Source: Celoporthe dispersa (lineage: Eukaryota; Ascomycota; Sordariomycetes; Diaporthales; Cryphonectriaceae). From it: a stretch of 64,000 nt of DNA. The stretch's first letter is position 1, and every line of letters begins with the position of its first letter. Where the stretch lies: contig WAID01000005.1 in the NCBI GenBank assembly GCA_016584495.1, positions 1,934,501 to 1,998,500 on the forward strand, written 5' to 3'. Below the pieces are notes generated by a model. The model was not told the DNA's origin. It did no database searches and saw only the letters and a list, made by a program, of their open reading frames with translations. A program made the translations under genes and the position numbers. Positions 11,095-23,547 of this stretch are shown one piece after another.

Positions 11095-12817
11095 ATGCCC
11101 ATCTTCGACGCCAGGGACATCGTGTCCTGGCCGGGAGGCGACAACGCCACCGACACGGTCATTGGGGGCGTCCACTTCAACCTGACCGCCCTCGAGCACT
11201 GGAACTACACCCTTTATTCCAATGGCACCATGTCCAACGGCTCGTCCGGCTGGTGTCTCTTGACCTTCCCACCCTATGAGCCTCAGTATGTCTTCGCCAA
11301 CGGCAGTTTCATCAACATGACGTCCTGCTACTCGCCCGTCAAGCCTATCGGCACACGGGCCTACATTGGCATCGCCCTCGCTGCCCTCTACGGCATCGCC
11401 CTGATGTTCACCCTCCTCAACCTCGCCAGACACGGGCGCATGTTCCTCCCCGTCGAGAAGAGGTTCCGTCCGGTTGGCAGGAGATGGCAGTGGTATTGGA
11501 TGATCGCCATGAGCGCTACCGGCTTCATCAGCCTCATTGTCAACATCGACGTCGACCGGTACTATCTCCCCCAGATTCCCATCGTCATCACCGCCTTCTT
11601 CTGGATGCTGCTGAACCTCTGCACGATGGCGTGTGTGTGGGAGGCTGTCAGGCACTGGGGCAGCTGGATGGAGAGGCAGTATATCGACCCCGACCCCTTC
11701 GCCCTGGCGATGGACGACAAGAGGGCCAAGTTCGAGTTCTGGGTCCCCCTGTTCTTCTACCTCTTCTGGTGGCTTGACTTCTTCCTGGTGATCCCTCGCA
11801 ACTGGGGCAACATCGAACTCCAGCGCACCCCGGAGCAGGCCCGGACAGTTGCTGCTGCTGGTGCGACGGATGGGCGCTTCAAGGGCGGTGCCTTTATGCT
11901 CTTCGTCTGCTGGCTCACCATCGCCTTCCACCTGCGCCACTCTATCAAGCACTATCGTGAGCGGAACAGGGGCTTCCTCAACCGCGCCATCGGCCTCATC
12001 AGGTTCACGCCCTACCGCTTTCAGCTGCTTGTTCCGCTCGCCCTCGTCGTCGTCGCGTTCCAGGCCTTCTCCGCGTGGGAGTTCCAGTACTCGGTCTTCG
12101 ATGTCACAGGAGATCGGGTCTCGTTGTTTGTTGGCGGCTACGTCCCAGCACTGTTAATCATGATTATCCAGATCATTGCGGGTTTCATCAACCCCAATGA
12201 GGACAAGGAACTGATCCGCCAGCGCCGGATCCGTGGAGCCGCAGCCGACCGGGAGCTGGGACTTGTGAAGAAGCCGGCCTGGTGGAAGCGGCGCGAGAAC
12301 GAGAGCATGCGTGAGCGGATTGCCCGCAATGTGCGCGAGGTTGGTGGAGGTCGTGCGACGGCAGCCAACATTGACAGCGCCCTCGAGACGAGGGCGCGGG
12401 AAACTCGAAGCCAGCAATGCGGCCATTGAGATGGGACAGATGAGCCCGACCTCGGCAGCCGCCACCACGGAGTTTCGGCGACCGCTCGCGACACCCTATT
12501 CTGGCAAATCTGACAACCGCCGGTCAGAGCATGCGATGCAGCACGCGGCTAGCCTTCTATTCCCCAATGCCGAAAGCTCCACTATGACACAGACCGAGAG
12601 GCTGAATTTCCTGATGTCTGATGGTCCGCCGCCGCCACCACCGTACACCGGGTCTGCTCAGAATCAGGACAGAGGTCGACCACAGAGTGACGATTCTAGC
12701 TCGAGTGGGGTTCGAGCCGTGGCCCGGCCGGTCACAGCGGAGCGAAGTCACAGTGCCAATACCACGAATTCTCTGGCTGGCCCGCCGCAGCAGATCAGGA
12801 GCATGCTCGACGTCTGA
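11095..12817 (+). CDS. DUF2434 family multi-pass membrane protein; one frameshift
   Basis: A single exon beginning at an ATG in good context (AAGATGCCC). The N-terminal part (about 110 residues) is rich in Asn-X-Ser/Thr sites and looks extracellular or lumenal. Hydrophobic helices follow at about residues 88-105, 136-152, 162-183, 218-232, 262-278, 303-323 and 338-360, interleaved with the conserved RRWQWYWMIA, FWVPLFFYLFWWLDFF and RFTPYRFQLLVPLAL blocks that I associate with the fungal DUF2434 family, whose function is unknown. A cytoplasmic Arg/Glu-rich then Ser/Pro-rich tail follows, including a run of six prolines. The frame breaks at GGGAAA (about 12398-12403). Dropping one base joins the tail, which ends at 12817, for 573 residues. 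Without that change the protein stops at 12429. Confidence 0.8.
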
Positions 12818-15800
12818 GCGACCAGCCTCTGGAAAGAGCCCCTACACAACCACTAATTCCTTCGTTCAACAAGAACGACACACTATCATTTAATGTTACA
12901 CGAATTGGGCATATATGGGCCAATGGTGAATATCAGGACACGCTCATTTTGCTTGCCCCCTGAGACGGCTCCATGATGGAGCGAGCCAGGCGTTATGGTT
13001 GCAAGCAGGATCACGATCAGAAAATCTGGCGGCACTTTGACACCTCGTTAGATAGGAGGTACATCTCGTTCCAATATTCATAATCAATATCCAAGAGAGG
13101 GAGAAAGCCAGTGCATTGGATGCACAGGGCCCACCTCGCGCGTGTCATTTGCGGCTAACTACCAAGACGGAGAAGGAGTCCTACGGTGTAAGGGAAAGCC
13201 AGCATCGATGCTGAGAATGTCTGCCCAGAGGCATGTCCGCTATCTCGGCGGTCACAAGCTTTATCGCTGGCTCCTGCTCCTACCACCACGCCGCCTCCAA
13301 TCGATCCTGCTGCACCCGATGTTGAGCCTTCACCGTCGAGAGCTGCCAGCCTGGACAGGTCGAGAGATACTCGTGGGATTGATGGCAGTTCCTCGGTGCT
13401 CTCGATAGACTTGAGCCTATCTGCTGTCGGGAGGATAAAATTCAGCGCTCGAACCACTCATACGCATTATCCCATTCGTCTCAAAATACCATCACAGTCC
13501 CCAGTGCCGCCGGCTGGGATCTTTAACATTCTGAGGTCTTCGGGTGGCAGGCTTGTACCAGCGCATAGTGGTCGAGAACGTTAGTACCGATCACGATTAG
13601 CAAAACGGGAATGCCACTGCCGCCAGCAAAGGGGACAGAGTTGATGGTATTGTGAGTTGTGGTTTCAATGGTCACCAGAGCAGGCAGGTCCAGGCCGGCG
13701 GGTCCTTGCCTGTGAAGTGCCAGATGGAGGTGAAGGCGCCAGAGGCCATGCCCGAGGATCTCATGAATGCGCAGGATGGCATGATAGAGAAGGGACCGTA
13801 CAGATGGGCTGTCGATATGTCTAAAGGTGATGATGGCGGCGGAGTTGGGATGAGAAAGCAGGGGAGAAAAAGGAAAGGGAAAGGTCAGGGCATAAATAGA
13901 AGCGTTGAGAGCGTTAATGATGGCATTTCACCGGGGTGGAATCATGCAGTTGCCGTCTCGACAGTTCACTGGCCAGGGCCCCAGGGGCATCAGATGCTGC
14001 ACCGTATCATTATTATAATTTTTTTAAAAAAAAGAAAAGAAAAGAAAAAACATCAACTTGGGACTTATAGCGAGTAGTATGAGCTATATTGTTCAGATCG
14101 ACGGCAATGACGAAATCACATAACTCTAAATGTTTATCTGGCTTTTGGGTATGCGGCTTCTGGTTTGAAACGACGCTGGCTGGGACGGAGAATAGGGCAA
14201 GGTGCAGACAAAGCCACAATTTATTTCATTAGCTGCAGTGTAGGCTCAACATAGCCCAGACTCCTCGAGCTGGTGCCTTCTAGAATCCAAGGCATCCGAG
14301 TCGCAGTCCCACGTAGGATCAGGACTGGGTTTATCACAGTAGGCGAAACAAGGCATCCACGATCAAGTACCTGAATAATGCCCCATGGTATCAGTCCAAC
14401 AAGCATGTCTATGACAGTGGGCTGGAGCCGCCCATGACCGGAGATTGAGGCTGAAATTTTTCCGGATACTCATTCGACAATAGGAAACAGAAGAAGGGAC
14501 AAGAAAGGCTGGACTGGTGGTTTTCTTTTGGCACTAAATAATCAATTTGCTACGGCGTAGATGGAGTCTACCTGGATGGAGGGACATGGTTTGGGATCCA
14601 CATGCATGCGCTGGCTCGCCTTTCTGTCCTGCTCTTGGTACTATTCAGCAGCAGAGAGAGCTGTTGTGATGTGGGCGAGTATGTATTCATACTGCAAGCC
14701 TCCCTCGGATGATCGACCGGGCCTGCAACCACGAACCTGGTGAAGATCATCGTTTCGTTTTCTTTCCATTCTGAATCGTTCGTCCCATGAGATGTCTTGT
14801 TGCATAATCCTAACCAGGCGGTGTTTCCTTTGGCGCTTGTCATAGGAGCAGGCAGGCCGGCCCAAAAAGTCACCATGATTTGGGGGGGGAGGGGGAGGGG
14901 GAGTTGAGCGGGCGGCATGTCACCCCCTTGTTCTTGATGAAACATCACGACCGCCCCTAAAAGGAGGGCGCATCGCCCGCGGCCCCCCTATGGCGAAATT
15001 TGTTCCGAAAACCGAGGATTTTATGTTTTCATGCCTGTGGAGACAAGACAGAAAGCATTTGGGAGGGCAGGGGATTCATGAATCGAGGTTGTGAATGATT
15101 GTGTGCACAGAGGGGAGCGGGAGAGAAAAAAAATACTGTACCTGTATTGTAAGTCTATTATACCATTTCTCTCGCCCGTCGCAACGCCTGTGTGTAGGTC
15201 GTCCTAGAATGAATGCAAAGGTCGGTTTCGGAATCTCTTACCGAACCAAAAAAACCACACCAACAAGACTGCGGCTCTTTTCTAGACCAGCAGGTGGAGG
15301 GCTTGGTGTCACTTTAATCAACCCACTCATGCCTCAGTACCCGGTTTTTTTCCTCATGCTGTCGTTAGTTCCATCCTCTGGCGGCCCCTGAATCCCCCCC
15401 CTCCAGGCCTCGGCCCCCTGGTCGTCGTCGTCCTAGCCTGTCCTTCTCCTCCTCCCATCCATCCCATGTCGCGATTGTTTGTTTCCACACAGCCGCAACC
15501 GAGGCATGGTTATTCGCTCTTCAGCCCCATGTTACCATGTAGCCGTCATAATGAAGGGGGAGCCAGCGCACCTCCATGTCATCTCGGCTCACGCCGACGA
15601 GGGGTAAGGTGGCGCTTGGTTCGAGAAGGAGGAAGAGGAGGATGAAGGTGGTGGGTTGAGTGATGGGCATCATGCACATATATGCGTCGATGCAGGCCAA
15701 CAACGTCTCTTGCCTTTTCTCTTCTCCTCTCTTCTTCTCTCTTCAGCTTTAGCCTCACGACAAGCCATCCGTTCCTTTGGATCAACAGCCATTCTTTTCT

Positions 15801-15863
15801 TCCCCCTGCAAGCTAGTTCTTGCGACGTTCACTTCTTTTTTCCAATCAACACAATCTTATCAC

Positions 15864-15886
15864 CACACACACACACACACACACAC
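15864..15886. repeat. (CA)n microsatellite upstream of the LPMO-like gene
   Basis: About 11-12 uninterrupted CA units, 150 bases before the LPMO-like start codon and probably in its promoter or leader. Confidence 0.8.
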
Positions 15887-16003
15887 GATCATTATCAAAG
15901 GGGCCGAGCCTCCCAATTTTTGTTGATCCAACGAGCATATAGACTCCTTGTCGTTGAAAACTTTCTTCTGCTCAAGCCAGGTTCCTGTTATATACAAGAC
16001 ACC

Positions 16004-16024
16004 TTTTTTTTTTTAGAAAAAAAA
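16004..16024. repeat. T11-AG-A8 mirror in the LPMO-like leader
   Basis: Eleven T's, then AGA8, ending 11 bases before the ATG at 16036. In RNA this could pair as a short U:A hairpin directly upstream of the start codon. It is seen in sequence; any effect on translation is conjecture. Confidence 0.6.
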
Positions 16025-16035
16025 GTCAGTCCAAG

Positions 16036-16957
16036 ATGTACAAGCAACTCGCCACCGCCGCCCTCTTCGCCGCCGGGGTCAAGGCCCACGGCCATCTCCA
16101 GAGCCCCGAGCCTCGTCCTCTTGGGTCCGCCATGGAGGCGGCCTGTGGCCAGCAGGTCTACGACATGATGGAGTCGGACGAGAACGGCAACATCCAGACC
16201 ATGGCGCAGACGGGTGCCTCCCCAGTCCGACTACGACGCAACCGCCTGCCACCTCTGGCAGTGCCGGGGCTACCAGTTCGCCGACGCCAACAGCAGCACC
16301 ATCCACAGCTACAGCGCCGGCCAGGTGATCCCCGTCGAGGTCGTCATCGCTGCCCCTCACACCGGAACCGCCAACGTCTCCATCATCAACCTGGCCGAGA
16401 ATGCCGTGGTTGGTGACCTCCTCGCCTACTGGAGCGACTACGCCTCCGTCGCCACGGGTGTTGCTGCCAACGACACCTCCTTCAGCATCACCATGCCCGA
16501 CACCCTGCCCGATGCCTGTGCCACCAAGGGTGGTTGCGCCATCCAGTGGTGGTGGAACGCTGCCTCCATCGACCAGACCTACATGACCTGTGTCGACTTT
16601 GTCTGGGACGGCACCACCTCCGCCAGCAGCTCTTCCTCCTCTGCGGCTGTTTCTTCTTCTGCCGCCGCCTCCACCGTCGCTGCTGCCAGCTCTTCTTCTT
16701 CTGCTGCCTCCGTCGTCTCCAGCGCTGCTGCTACCACCTCTGTGGCTGCTGCTGCTTCTACTTCTGAGGCCGCCGCCACCACCCTGGCCACCTCCGTCGC
16801 CGCCGCTGCTACCTCTTCTGCCGTCGAGGTCGCTGCCGCCTCTTCCACCTCGGCTGCCGCTGCCGCCTCCAGCAGCGCCTCCAGCTCCTCGTCGTCTTGT
16901 GCCAAGAAGCGTGCTGCTCGGCGTGCTGCCATTGCTGCCCGCAATGCAAACAACTAA
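16036..16957 (+). CDS. Secreted LPMO-like protein (mature N-terminal His) with Ala/Ser-rich tail; one frameshift
   Basis: The ATG at 16036 (CCAAGATG context) opens a 17-residue signal peptide ending GVKA; the mature chain would begin HGHLQSPEPRPLG. An exposed first His is required for the copper 'histidine brace' of lytic polysaccharide monooxygenases. It continues with AACGQQVYDMM, then CHLWQCRGYQFAD, IPVEVVIAAPHTGTANV, CATKGGCAIQWWWNAASIDQ and TYMTCVDF, the layout of fungal LPMO_10/chitin-binding type-4-like secreted proteins. Copper binding would also need a second His (perhaps in APHTG) and is inferred. After about residue 195 comes a roughly 90-residue Ala/Ser/Val tail ending in a basic AKKRAARRAA cluster. 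The frame changes once near 16212-16223 (GGG or CCCC); dropping one base gives 306 residues. The assignment to an exact AA family is uncertain. Confidence 0.75.
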
Positions 16958-17754
16958 ATGCAGGTCAGCTTAAGTCTGCTCTGTATGTGTAAGATGTGTG
17001 TGTAGATGGGAAGGGGTGGGTGATATTATGAGTAGGAAAAGGCAGTCTCTGGACTTGGTAGACTTGAAGAGAGAGAGAGATGGCCTTGTTCAGTGTTTGT
17101 TTCTCTGTACATACAATATGAAGGTGTTCCTGTGCACAAATCTATGGTTCATATGCTCAAATTTGTCTTTTTGCTTTGTGACATGATTATTGTGTGAAGA
17201 GCATTCCAGATGAAATTGGATATAATCATCAACTTGACGAGGATAAGGTGAATGGTTAATTATATGTCATACCATAATGTTTTGGATATAGTCACTCCAG
17301 ACTGGAGACAAAGAGAAAAAAAGTATAAAAAGTAGTCTTTGGATAAATATTCAAATAAAGGACCTACTCCTACAATATGGAGTCTCTGCATTGTGTTGGC
17401 CACTTGGTAATGAACTGAAAGCTGAAGGAAATTTCTTTGAGTACACTCTGACACATCAAGTGTATCATTCTGTGAGTACCAAGTCTAACTCAATCTTGTC
17501 TAGGAAACTTGGTATCAATACCGTCGCTGGTCATATCGGGGAATCAGCAATTTAGCGACTATTGTTGGAATTTCAAGACATCAAATCAAATAATCTCCCC
17601 GGAAGACCTTTCATACCTTGGATTTACACATGCCTAATCACATCAAGATTGGCAGACACGAGCGAGCTGCATTAAGAGCAGCCCCAAGCCATGCCCTCTC
17701 TCTCTCTCTCTCACACACACAGAGTTGCTAAAGCCAACACCGTCACACCGCATT
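16958..17754. other. AT-rich intergenic region
   Basis: Distinctly AT-rich (17,090-17,640) with no gene. It ends in a TC/AC microsatellite. Confidence 0.45.
17698..17722. repeat. (TC)n(AC)n compound microsatellite
   Basis: TCTCTC... passing directly into CACACACACAG at the left edge of the RanGAP-like remnant. Confidence 0.75.
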
Positions 17755-18689
17755 CAGAAGCCAAATACCCAGGCTCCGTCGAAGAAATTTACTTTGAGCG
17801 ACTCTCGATGCGGTCGTCAAGGCTGCCGTGGAAGCTGATTAAGCGCCCCATGGCTTGTGAGCCCTTCACCATGCGTCTGGGTAGCCGAAAGCGTTGAAGG
17901 TAGAGAGCAAAGAACAACTCGAGGAGGTGTGTGACAGTTCCTAGAGACACAGCGAGTTGCCGATATTTTCGGGTCAGTGCAGATGTATCCAAGCGACTCG
18001 ATACCCGTGGAGCAAATGAGGCCCTGGTTATATCGAGGCCCTGAACAAGATGCCCGACATCACGATTCTGTGCTTCTCCGGCGTGTCGCTGGGCATCCGG
18101 TTATGGACGAGGGCAGTCTGGGGTGTTCGTCGCCGCGAACGGGAGTCTTTTAACTGTCACTATGTGAAAATGCCGTCTTCGCATAAGTGGCATCGGCCCG
18201 CTCGTCCGCAAGGCGCTGCCTAACCCGCCGCTTTCCAATATTCTAGATCCGGAGGACAAGACCATCGCCTCTTGAGGACCAGACCTATACGGCCCTGGCT
18301 GACGCAGTCATGCTGTGGCCGAAGCTAAAGAAGGTGAACATCAACGACGGCGTGCTCGGGGCGAAGGGTGCTGCGCTGCGTGCTGACACCCTCAAGGCAA
18401 GCGGGCAGAGCCGTCTCGAGGTTCTGAAGATGCCTGTGAACATCCTCAGCTCAGTTACCTTGTGGCGCTCGCCGAGACATTCGGTGAGCCTCCAACTGCT
18501 GTGACGGATGTGCAGGTCGTTGACAACGACCTCGAGGCGGATGATGAGGCTTACGCGGCGTTGAAGGTATTTGTTTTGAGACGAGGGCTCAAATTATGGG
18601 GTGGGTATGCGGTAATTATGATCTTGCTGCGCAGTCAGGGTCCAAGGACTCACTGGAAAATTACTTTGCAGGACCCGAAGGGTGTATGA
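17755..18689 (+). pseudogene. Decayed RanGAP1/RNA1-like leucine-rich-repeat gene
   Basis: Pieces of one leucine-rich-repeat protein can be followed through several frames in the right order: GSVEEIYF and TLDAVVKAAVEAD (17775-17840), EALNKMPDITILCFSGVSLGI (about 18030-18095), an EDQTYTALADAVMLWPKLKKV then NINDGVLGAKGAAL block (18275-18380), a RLEVLKM block (18410-18430), and ADDEAYAALK near 18560. RanGAP proteins show this order: a VEE.-F-GNT start, LNDNAFG-type repeats, a W..LKEL...LLGAKG block and an acidic end. Stops (for example TAA directly after VEAD) and several frame changes intervene, and the conserved Arg-containing loop is not found. RanGAP is essential for nuclear transport, so a working copy must exist elsewhere. 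The family call is by motif memory and moderately sure. Confidence 0.55.
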
Positions 18690-20582
18690 GATGACGTTCA
18701 GTTGGTAATTTACCACTACTTGAATTTCTGTAAAAACGAATAGACGGTCTTGTGTGTATATACTTGTATCAAAAATTTGGGCTATATTACCTCAAAATGA
18801 TTGATGATTCCTTGATACTGATAAGAATTAAACAAGCATCATGTCCACAGCTGGAGCGTCAAGTTTAGATGCTCAAAGATCCACTCCAAAAGCCGACATA
18901 CCTGTCACATCATCTTCTGAGGTGTCTCATATCGAACATCCCTAACGCCTGCAGACCACGTTACGCTTGACAATCTGTAGAGAACCGCTGCGGCTCCGCC
19001 CTGGACCAGTGATCCCCTCGCCCCACCGGCGATATGGCCTAAAATCATCACACGGCCGAGTCATCAGGAGAATCCAGGCATCGGTTGATCGAGTCGTGTC
19101 AGATCCATCGTCGAACATCTGGACCGTAGCACAATATTCACTGGATGCCAGGGGAACGTTCGGATGGGGGACCAAGACAGGATAGCGAGTGAATAACAAA
19201 CAGCTTATATAGGCCCATAGCCCCCTCCTCCTTCTAGCCATTGCCCCTTACGCCCACACAATCGCGTATGAATCGAGGACATCATAGTACCGTCCACTTG
19301 GTAAATGGCCGAGGCCTGCGTAATACTGTACAGGGACAAGCAGCTGTACGACCCACAGGAGACCACTATCGGGGGCTGATGCGTCGAGCCCTTGAATTTT
19401 TCTTGATAGAGTGGGTGACATCGTGCAAACCTTATTCTTGCCCGCGATACCTGTCGCAGGATCTGTGGGCTCCGAGGCTAGCACATAAACCCTGCATAGA
19501 TTCGAACCCCTTTACCAAGAGACGGTTCAGCAGCCTTCATGGTTGACCTGCGGCTGCTGTGGGAATAATGGCTCTCTGCTCCTCATAGTGCTTTATAATG
19601 GTTTCATGGGCCTTCTGGATATGCATGGTTCTTTTTTATGGCGGGGGGCAATGGTGGCTTGATGCAATATTACTGTCTGCGCAGCAACGAGAGGCCGAGA
19701 ACATCTGCAGGTCCCATGCGAGACATGATGATGCAGAGCCGGAAAGAAATCAAACACCCCCAGGACTTCCACCTGTATTCATCCCCTCCAGTACCAAGAC
19801 TCCCCCAGCACCGCGCCTCTCGCAAATCTCAGCCCCGGAAATCCCGGAGTACGCACAACCCGGCCCGGTGGCTCGACCTGATCGCTCCCCCTGGAGGCGT
19901 GTGCTCACCAACAACGAGTCTTGCGATGGAGTTTTCCGCTCTTTCACAGTCGCGGCACGCCCGCAGGAGCCGTGCCATACCTTAAGCAGCGAGCAACAGC
20001 GACAGAAGTGGAAGGACTCCCGCAGGAGCACGGCCTTAATATATGGGATGGCAGCTGATTTCAAGGGCATGCGGGCTGGTCTAGAGGAAGATCGAACGCC
20101 AGTTTGATTCGACGCTGTCAGCCCGGCTCCCTCGCCCGCCTCTTCCCCGCCTGGGCAAGGTTCGCATAGACCCCCCCATCATGGGGCACGTATTTACATG
20201 GGGTTTGAATCACCCCCAGCATGTGGCTTGCATACTCGTGTACCCTCACACGTCGGCCGGCAAGGGGGGGGGGGTTGGGAGGGGATCGAGGAGGGCCTCC
20301 TGGTCATAATAAACCCGCAATCTGGCCGGCGATCTCTTGCTGCTGTTGAAGATCGATCTCATGTGTCCGTGTTCATTTGACTTTCGCTCTTTGAATGTTA
20401 TTCTTTAAAAAGAAAACCGGCACGATTTCCACCCTGCTCTTTCGTTTCTTGTCAGGACAAGGCCTAACATGACTTGATCCACTCTGCTCTTCCAGTGCTC
20501 AGGATCGCCCTCGGCTTCTAGGTCTTTCGCGCGCGACTCACTGGTGAGGCACACACGGCGGGAGAGGATCACTTGGGCGGGC
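18690..20582. other. 1.9-kb intergenic region
   Basis: No gene that I can support. The open frames here lack family motifs and consistent third-base bias. A G10-11 run lies at about 20262-20275. Confidence 0.4.
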
Positions 20583-22273
20583 ATGTCTTCCGCACAAGTG
20601 AACCATGCCCTTGATGGGCAGTCGACGTCGGGCTTAATGATGGGACTGTCGGCTGGGCTGGGGTTCCTGTGTATGGTGGTCGTCGCTGCTCGAATCTACA
20701 CGAGAGCAATACTGCTCCGGATGACTGGTCTTGACGACATTATGATTGTTGTCACCCAGGTATGGATGCCTCTCGAAACCATCCGCGGACACGTTCCAAC
20801 GCGCACCGTGAGGCGTGCAAGAGACCAGCGGCTGACAAGAGACGCAGGTTCTCGCAACTGGTCTGAACATATCAACGATATTAGGTTTGTGCAACCACGG
20901 AGTTGTCATCTTTTTTTTTTATATCTCTCTTACAGATAGAAGATGCTGACGTGGTGCATGATTACCAGAGGGACACTTTGGGGTTGGCAGACACTCGTGG
21001 GTCTCGAGTCCGCAGGACTCCATCCGGCAGCTACAGTGCCTCTTCTCGGCCATACAACTCTACATCTGGGCTCTTGCCTGTGTCAAAGTCAGCCTCCTGC
21101 TCCAATACCGACGTATTTTCCTGGTCAACTGGCTGCATCGCGTGGCCATCATCATCATCGGGTTCGCCGTCGCCTGGAACATCGCGCAGTCCATCCTGGT
21201 CTCGTTCGCCTGCGTTCCTATGAGCACCTTGCATCCTTCCATGGCAGCCACGTGTCTCGATAGCCTCATGATCTGGTACCTTGCGGCTGGGATCAACATC
21301 GCGACAGACTTTATTGTCTTTCTCCTCCCGATACCTCTCATCAACTCGTTGCAGCTGCCCGCGAGGCAAAAGTTCCTACTATCCCTAGTGTTTGGATTAG
21401 GTCTCTTGTGAGTCTTGTCTTGGTCCTGGCTTCATCCTCCATCCTCTCTCTCTTCCGAAGTTTCCCTGCCTATCTTCCTCACCTTCGTATCCCGCTTTCC
21501 TCCGTTTTCTCAGTCGGGCGGTGAACACAAGAGTTCTGGAGCGTTTTCGTCCCGTGTGACTGCACGGTCTCTGCTCCGACATCATTTGCACGGCCCTCCC
21601 CCCTGGTTCAAAGTTCGAGGTCTGGCATCAAAGCACCCGGAACTCACGATTGGTGCCCGCAATTGCACACAACACACCTACGCAAGACGAGAGACGCACC
21701 TCTCAAAGCTAACAAACCTCGTTTCACCTCAGCACATGCGTGATCTCGATCGTGCGAGTCACAACCCTCCACCTCGTCGTCAGCAAGGACGACCCATCAT
21801 GGTACGGCACCCAGGGCGCCACCTGGTCCATGGTAGAAGTCAACTGCGCCATCTTGTGCTCCTGCCTACCGACGATCCGTTACCTCCTCGCCCAGATGTT
21901 CCCATGTCTCGGCCTACGAAACGACAACTCAAAATACGGCGCCGAGGTCCTGTCGGGCTCGAAACGCCGCAGCCGTCGCTCCAGCGGGATCGTGCTACAG
22001 TCGCTCAGGGGCAAGAAATCCTACACACAGAGCCTGCGCCCCTCGAATACTACCAGCAAGACCAGCCGGGTCAGCGGTGCGCCGGATGTGCCTGTCGACG
22101 ACCTGGAGACAAGATGGGGGATTGATGTCGAGAAGAGCGGGCTGTATTACCACAGCAATCACATCACGGCGTGGGTCAGCGCGAACGGGGAGGCGGGCTC
22201 CTCGAATTCCCCGATCAGAACACAACGACAGAGCGATGACGGGGGGAAGCGAGCAGGGTTTGGTCGAACATAG
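20583..22273 (+). CDS. PTH11-like / fungal rhodopsin-domain integral membrane protein
   Basis: Four exons: 20583-20759, 20848-20884, 20969-21407 and 21733-22273, with GT-AG introns of 88, 84 and 325 nt. The total is 397 residues with no frame break. The N-terminal helix GLSAGLGFLCMVVVAARIYTR is followed by TGLDDIMI, the conserved loop of this family. Next come LATGLNIS, then GVGRHSW (family G.GRH), a helix with LACVKVSLLLQYRRIF, AVAWNIAQSILVSFACVP with CLDS (the conserved Cys pair), ATDFIVFLLPIPLI, then FTCVISIVRV and WSMVEVNCAILCSCLPTIR: seven helices in all. A Ser/Arg-rich cytoplasmic tail ends the protein. The family includes Magnaporthe PTH11, a surface sensor, but most members are uncharacterised and I see no CFEM domain here. 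An in-frame upstream GTG (20544) is less likely as the start. The third intron is unusually long for this genome. Confidence 0.88.
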
Positions 22274-23547
22274 GATGTCCGAGCGAGAATTGGGTCAACA
22301 TATTCTGGTCACAAAGTCAACGGTCGTGCAGGAGAACAGGGTGGAACCACCAGGCACGACTCCCATTGCTTAAGGTTTAGGAAGAAGCCGAGTTGGGGGG
22401 GGGGGGGGGTTTCGCTTATAGACATTCCAGAGCCACTGTCACCGATTTAATGGAGTGCATTTAGGCCGCAATTTGGAGATGATTGAAATGATCCTACAAG
22501 CAATTCTGTAGCCAGTTGTGTAGACGACCAGCTATGAGATCAGGTGGACGGCTTGTCTGGCCACAACGGATGCTGCGGTAATCTCAAGGGTGTACAGGTT
22601 TCTGCTCCCAAATGTGTCCAGCCCTGTTGTTGCTCAGGCCACGAGGTCTCGTTTCTGGAGATCTGGATTCCATGCAATTCGAGGCTCACCAGATGATCCG
22701 TGCCAACGGCCTGCTATTTGTCGATCAGCCAAGCCCAGACCGATCGGTGGTTTTTACTATGTAAGTCATGTTGCATCCCTGGGAACAAATAGAGTTCCGC
22801 TTACAGCTTCCCGCAATACACCGTAGGATGCGCACAGACAGTAAGACGTCGTATTCTCGGTGCTTTTCCCACAACAAGACTCAAAGGTACTATGTAGAGA
22901 GAGCGCGGAACCGCCGCGTTGCAAGGTCGGCACTCGCTGGGAGAGGAGGCGACCGGGGGGATGGTCCGTGGCTTAGCAATGAGCATTGAGATCTCGTGCG
23001 CCAGTGATCACTGATGATCCGCGAAGTAAGAATGTTGCATCGATGATCGAGGCGCCCGCGGCAATGGACAAGCTTATATCATAGTACGTCTGATCACTTG
23101 AACGGAATGCGGGGGTTAGATGATTTATCACATGATGCTTGGGCCACCATCTGCATGTATAGTATCTGCATGAAGAAGATCCTAGCGAGAAGAAAATTCC
23201 CGGCAACTTTGGTTGTATGGAAGAATAACTGATGAAGGAGGGTGGACGGACACACACTCTCTGGGCGATTGCTGCCCGACCTAATAAGAAGCTGCCGCAG
23301 TGATAATAACCCTTAATTATCACGAGTAATGTATGACCCGAACCTGCATTCGCTTATAGATCTGTCCCACGGTTATGATATAGTACCAAGAAAAAATACC
23401 AAAAAAACCACCGATGGTCTCCTGGGGAGGACCACATGAATTTGTATATTTCAGACTCAAAACAATTATGTACAATGAATTCTGCCGTATACGCTCCTTG
23501 TGATGTGTGGACAGGTACGTTGCTCACCGTCGCCATGATGGCCATGC
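22274..23547. other. Intergenic, with a long G run
   Basis: No gene seen. A run of about 15 G's lies at 22395-22409. Confidence 0.4.

Larger units (their letters stand above)
12818..16035. other. 3.2-kb intergenic region; one unrecognised open stretch
   Basis: No recognisable gene. The plus strand has an open Pro/Ser-rich stretch at about 13192-13584 (131 codons, no good start), matching nothing I know. A purine-rich G tract lies at 14880-14905, a pyrimidine-rich tract at 15715-15750, and a (CA)n repeat at about 15864-15886. The last 300 bases are probably the promoter and 5' leader of the LPMO-like gene. Confidence 0.4.

Noticed and set aside
11014..11952. 312-codon minus-strand open frame
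   Set aside because: Antisense shadow of the DUF2434 gene.
19490..19515. GATTCGAACCCC resembling a tRNA T-loop on the minus strand
   Set aside because: The T stem does not pair, and no anticodon or acceptor stem fits around it.
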